Shown one piece after another: positions 62,561-64,000 of a stretch of DNA of 64,000 bases. The notes under the pieces were generated by a model. That model made no database searches, was not told the DNA's origin, and saw only the letters and a program-made list of their open reading frames with translations. Positions within the stretch are counted from its first letter, which is position 1, and each line of letters opens with the position of its first letter. The stretch is from Myxococcaceae bacterium. Lineage in GTDB: Bacteria > Myxococcota > Myxococcia > Myxococcales > Myxococcaceae. Made by a program: the position numbers and the translations under genes. Location: contig JAEUJQ010000032.1 of NCBI GenBank assembly GCA_016793095.1, positions 186,001-250,000 of the forward strand, in the 5' to 3' direction.

Positions 62561-63817
62561 TCAGAACGCGGGGCGCATCCACACGAGGCGGGCGAGGGGC
62601 AGCGTCTTCTCGCCCACCGTCTGCCAGCCGGCCATCACCGCGACCGCCTCGACCCGGGCGCCGTTCAAGAAGTCGCCACCCCACGCTCGCTTCGGCGGGA
62701 TGAAGACGAACACCTCGCGCTCGCCGAGCTGCAGCACGCCGATGTTCTCGGCGAGGCCGCCGCTCACGATGCCTTGCATGAAGACCGCCTGCCCGTTGAG
62801 CGCGTCTGGCGCGTCGAGCCGCGCGAGGTCCGCCGAGCCGGCCTTGAAGGTGAGCCGCGGCGCGTAGGCCGAGACGGCGTCTTCGAAGCTCGCGACCTTC
62901 GGGCCGGGAGCGAAGGCGCCTGGCGCGCCCGTCTCTCGTCGGCGTGAGGCCTCGGCCTCGGCGGCCGCGAGCTGCTCGTCCAGCATGGTGGGCCGCACCT
63001 GCCGACACGCGCGCAGCCGCTCGATGCGGGAGAGCAGCGCGCCTTCGCCGAGCGACTCCGGGGCGCGCGCACCCTCTGCTTCGAGCACGAGACAGGCCGA
63101 GAACGCGGCGACGGTGAGCATCGCGCTCTCGTCGAGCTGCACCGGGCGATCGCCCAGCATCAGCTCGTCGAAGGGGCCCTTGAGGGCGGCCCCCTCGACG
63201 CTCGCCGCGCCCGCGAGGAGGATGACGTTCCCCACCTCGCCGCGCGAGCCCACGAGCCGCACCACGCCGGCCGCCGCGCGCCCGTTGCACTCGGCGTCCT
63301 TCTGGCCGGTCTCCTGCTCCACCTTGCGCTGCTCGATGTCCTCGCCGGTGCGCAGCATCGCGATGCCGCCGACCGCGAGGGCGGGCAGGCCCAGGCCCAG
63401 CGCCAGCAGCGACCAGCCCTGCATCACCGTGCGCGGCGCGGGCCCGAAGCGACCGGCGGTGTCGATGACGGTGGTGTCGGGCGCGGCGCTGAGGAGGAAG
63501 GAGACGCCCAGCAACACGCCGGCGGCCAGCGTGGTGGCGATGCCGGTGGAGAAGGCAGGACCCGCGGCGGGGGCGCTGCGCTCGGTGATGCGCTCCTCGG
63601 CGTACTCGTCGATGGCGAGCTCGCGACAGACGTCGTGCTCGGTGACCTGCACCTCGAGGCGGGGCCAGGCGACCTGCACCTTCCCGCGCAGCCCGCCCTC
63701 CACCACCTGCTGCCGGGTGAAGGAGCGCAGCAGCGGCCCGCGCTCGGTGCGCACGGTGCGCTCGATGGGCGCGCAGGCGGTGAGGCCCGCGAGCAGCAGC
63801 GCGCCGACGCGGCTCAA
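62561..63817 (-). CDS. Membrane lipoprotein, unknown function
   Basis: 418 residues. There is no ATG or GTG at a sensible place. The start is TTG at 63815-63817, with GGAGG six bases upstream, and it overlaps the stop of the preceding gene (TTGA). The signal ends in the lipobox LLAGLTAC. Two hydrophobic segments lie near residues 90-110 and 133-150, unusual for a lipoprotein. The remainder is soluble, with an SH3-like C-terminal stretch (FVFIPPKRAWGGDFLNGARV). It is convergent with ftcD (four bases between stops). Function unknown. Confidence 0.75.
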   Translation of the reverse strand: MSRVGALLLAGLTACAPIERTVRTERGPLLRSFTRQQVVEGGLRGKVQVAWPRLEVQVTEHDVCRELAIDEYAEERITERSAPAAGPAFSTGIATTLAAGVLLGVSFLLSAAPDTTVIDTAGRFGPAPRTVMQGWSLLALGLGLPALAVGGIAMLRTGEDIEQRKVEQETGQKDAECNGRAAAGVVRLVGSRGEVGNVILLAGAASVEGAALKGPFDELMLGDRPVQLDESAMLTVAAFSACLVLEAEGARAPESLGEGALLSRIERLRACRQVRPTMLDEQLAAAEAEASRRRETGAPGAFAPGPKVASFEDAVSAYAPRLTFKAGSADLARLDAPDALNGQAVFMQGIVSGGLAENIGVLQLGEREVFVFIPPKRAWGGDFLNGARVEAVAVMAGWQTVGEKTLPLARLVWMRPAF

Positions 63818-63999
63818 GGGGTGCCTCCGAAGAAGCGGACGAGATCGGGGCAATCGGTGAAGACCTCGGCGACGTCGGCGCACGCCGGCTTCACCTTCTG
63901 CGAGGCGCCCTGACGCAGCAGCGGCACGCGACAATCGAGCACCTGCGCGCGCGTGGGCGTCGTGAACGAGAACGAGTCGGAGCCACACCCCGTGCGCAT
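63814..63999 (-). CDS. Partial gene at the right edge, unknown
   Basis: It enters from the right edge on the minus strand and ends with TGA at 63814-63816. The visible 61 residues have four cysteines (CGSDSFSF, LDCRVPLL, KPACADVAEVFTDCPD) and no recognised family. An ATG lies at 63997-63999, so it may begin here or further right. The stop overlaps the TTG of the next lipoprotein gene, so the two are translationally coupled. Confidence 0.6.
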   Translation of the reverse strand: MRTGCGSDSFSFTTPTRAQVLDCRVPLLRQGASQKVKPACADVAEVFTDCPDLVRFFGGTP

Positions 64000-64000
64000 G

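Overview
The window is very GC-rich and looks like a Myxococcota chromosome, most likely from the Myxococcia. This is inferred from the gene repertoire. It has many large secreted lipoproteins, cysteine-rich and 'GGDGG/DAGP'-type surface proteins, an FHA-coupled sigma-54 activator, a degenerate Ser/Thr kinase carrying a TIGR02996-type domain, a CglB-like von Willebrand A lipoprotein, and long TPR and coiled-coil proteins. No rRNA, tRNA, CRISPR array, insertion sequence or phage gene was recognised. The window is packed with short transcription units on both strands, and the + and - strands alternate often.

Layout. 1-4241: end of a VOC/glyoxalase gene with a 65-bp tandem duplication at its stop, then plsY, a DUF2752 membrane protein and three proteins of unknown function. 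4793-9161: an envelope-stress-like unit with a Spy/CpxP-like protein, a small proline-rich protein, an OmpR-family regulator and its histidine kinase. Regulator and kinase are separated by four 96-bp tandem repeats, each with a 43-nt imperfect palindrome. GTGAA direct repeats spaced like an OmpR-family operator lie in the divergent promoter region. 9185-18645: class II photolyase, a pseudokinase, an alpha/beta hydrolase facing a TetR regulator, and a 1007-residue lipoprotein hydrolase directly followed by dtd. 18646-19167: noncoding, with two further dispersed copies of the 43-nt palindrome. 19168-28406: DUF4403 lipoprotein, zinc-ribbon protein, FHA/sigma-54 activator, 1191-residue TPR protein and a GT2 glycosyltransferase.

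28459-45439: outer-membrane protein, RluA-type pseudouridine synthase, a small sigma-region-4-like protein, CglB-like lipoprotein, DUF2058, UPF0489-like and SDR proteins, a giant cysteine/glycine-rich lipoprotein, a YdcF/transglutaminase-like pair, and a fusion of a methyl-accepting signalling domain to a complete family-5 solute-binding protein. 45478-64000: HNH nuclease, beta-propeller protein, lipoproteins, a hemW-TPR-DedA operon, a coiled-coil protein divergent from an M16 peptidase, a MepA/LysM endopeptidase, bifunctional FtcD with a zinc-finger-like insert, and a TTG-started lipoprotein.

The most unusual items are the chemoreceptor/solute-binding-protein fusion, the dispersed palindromic repeat family that invades a two-component operon, the C2H2-spaced insert in FtcD, and the small sigma-region-4-like protein with a lysine-rich tail. 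Functions come from motifs read by eye. No database search was run.
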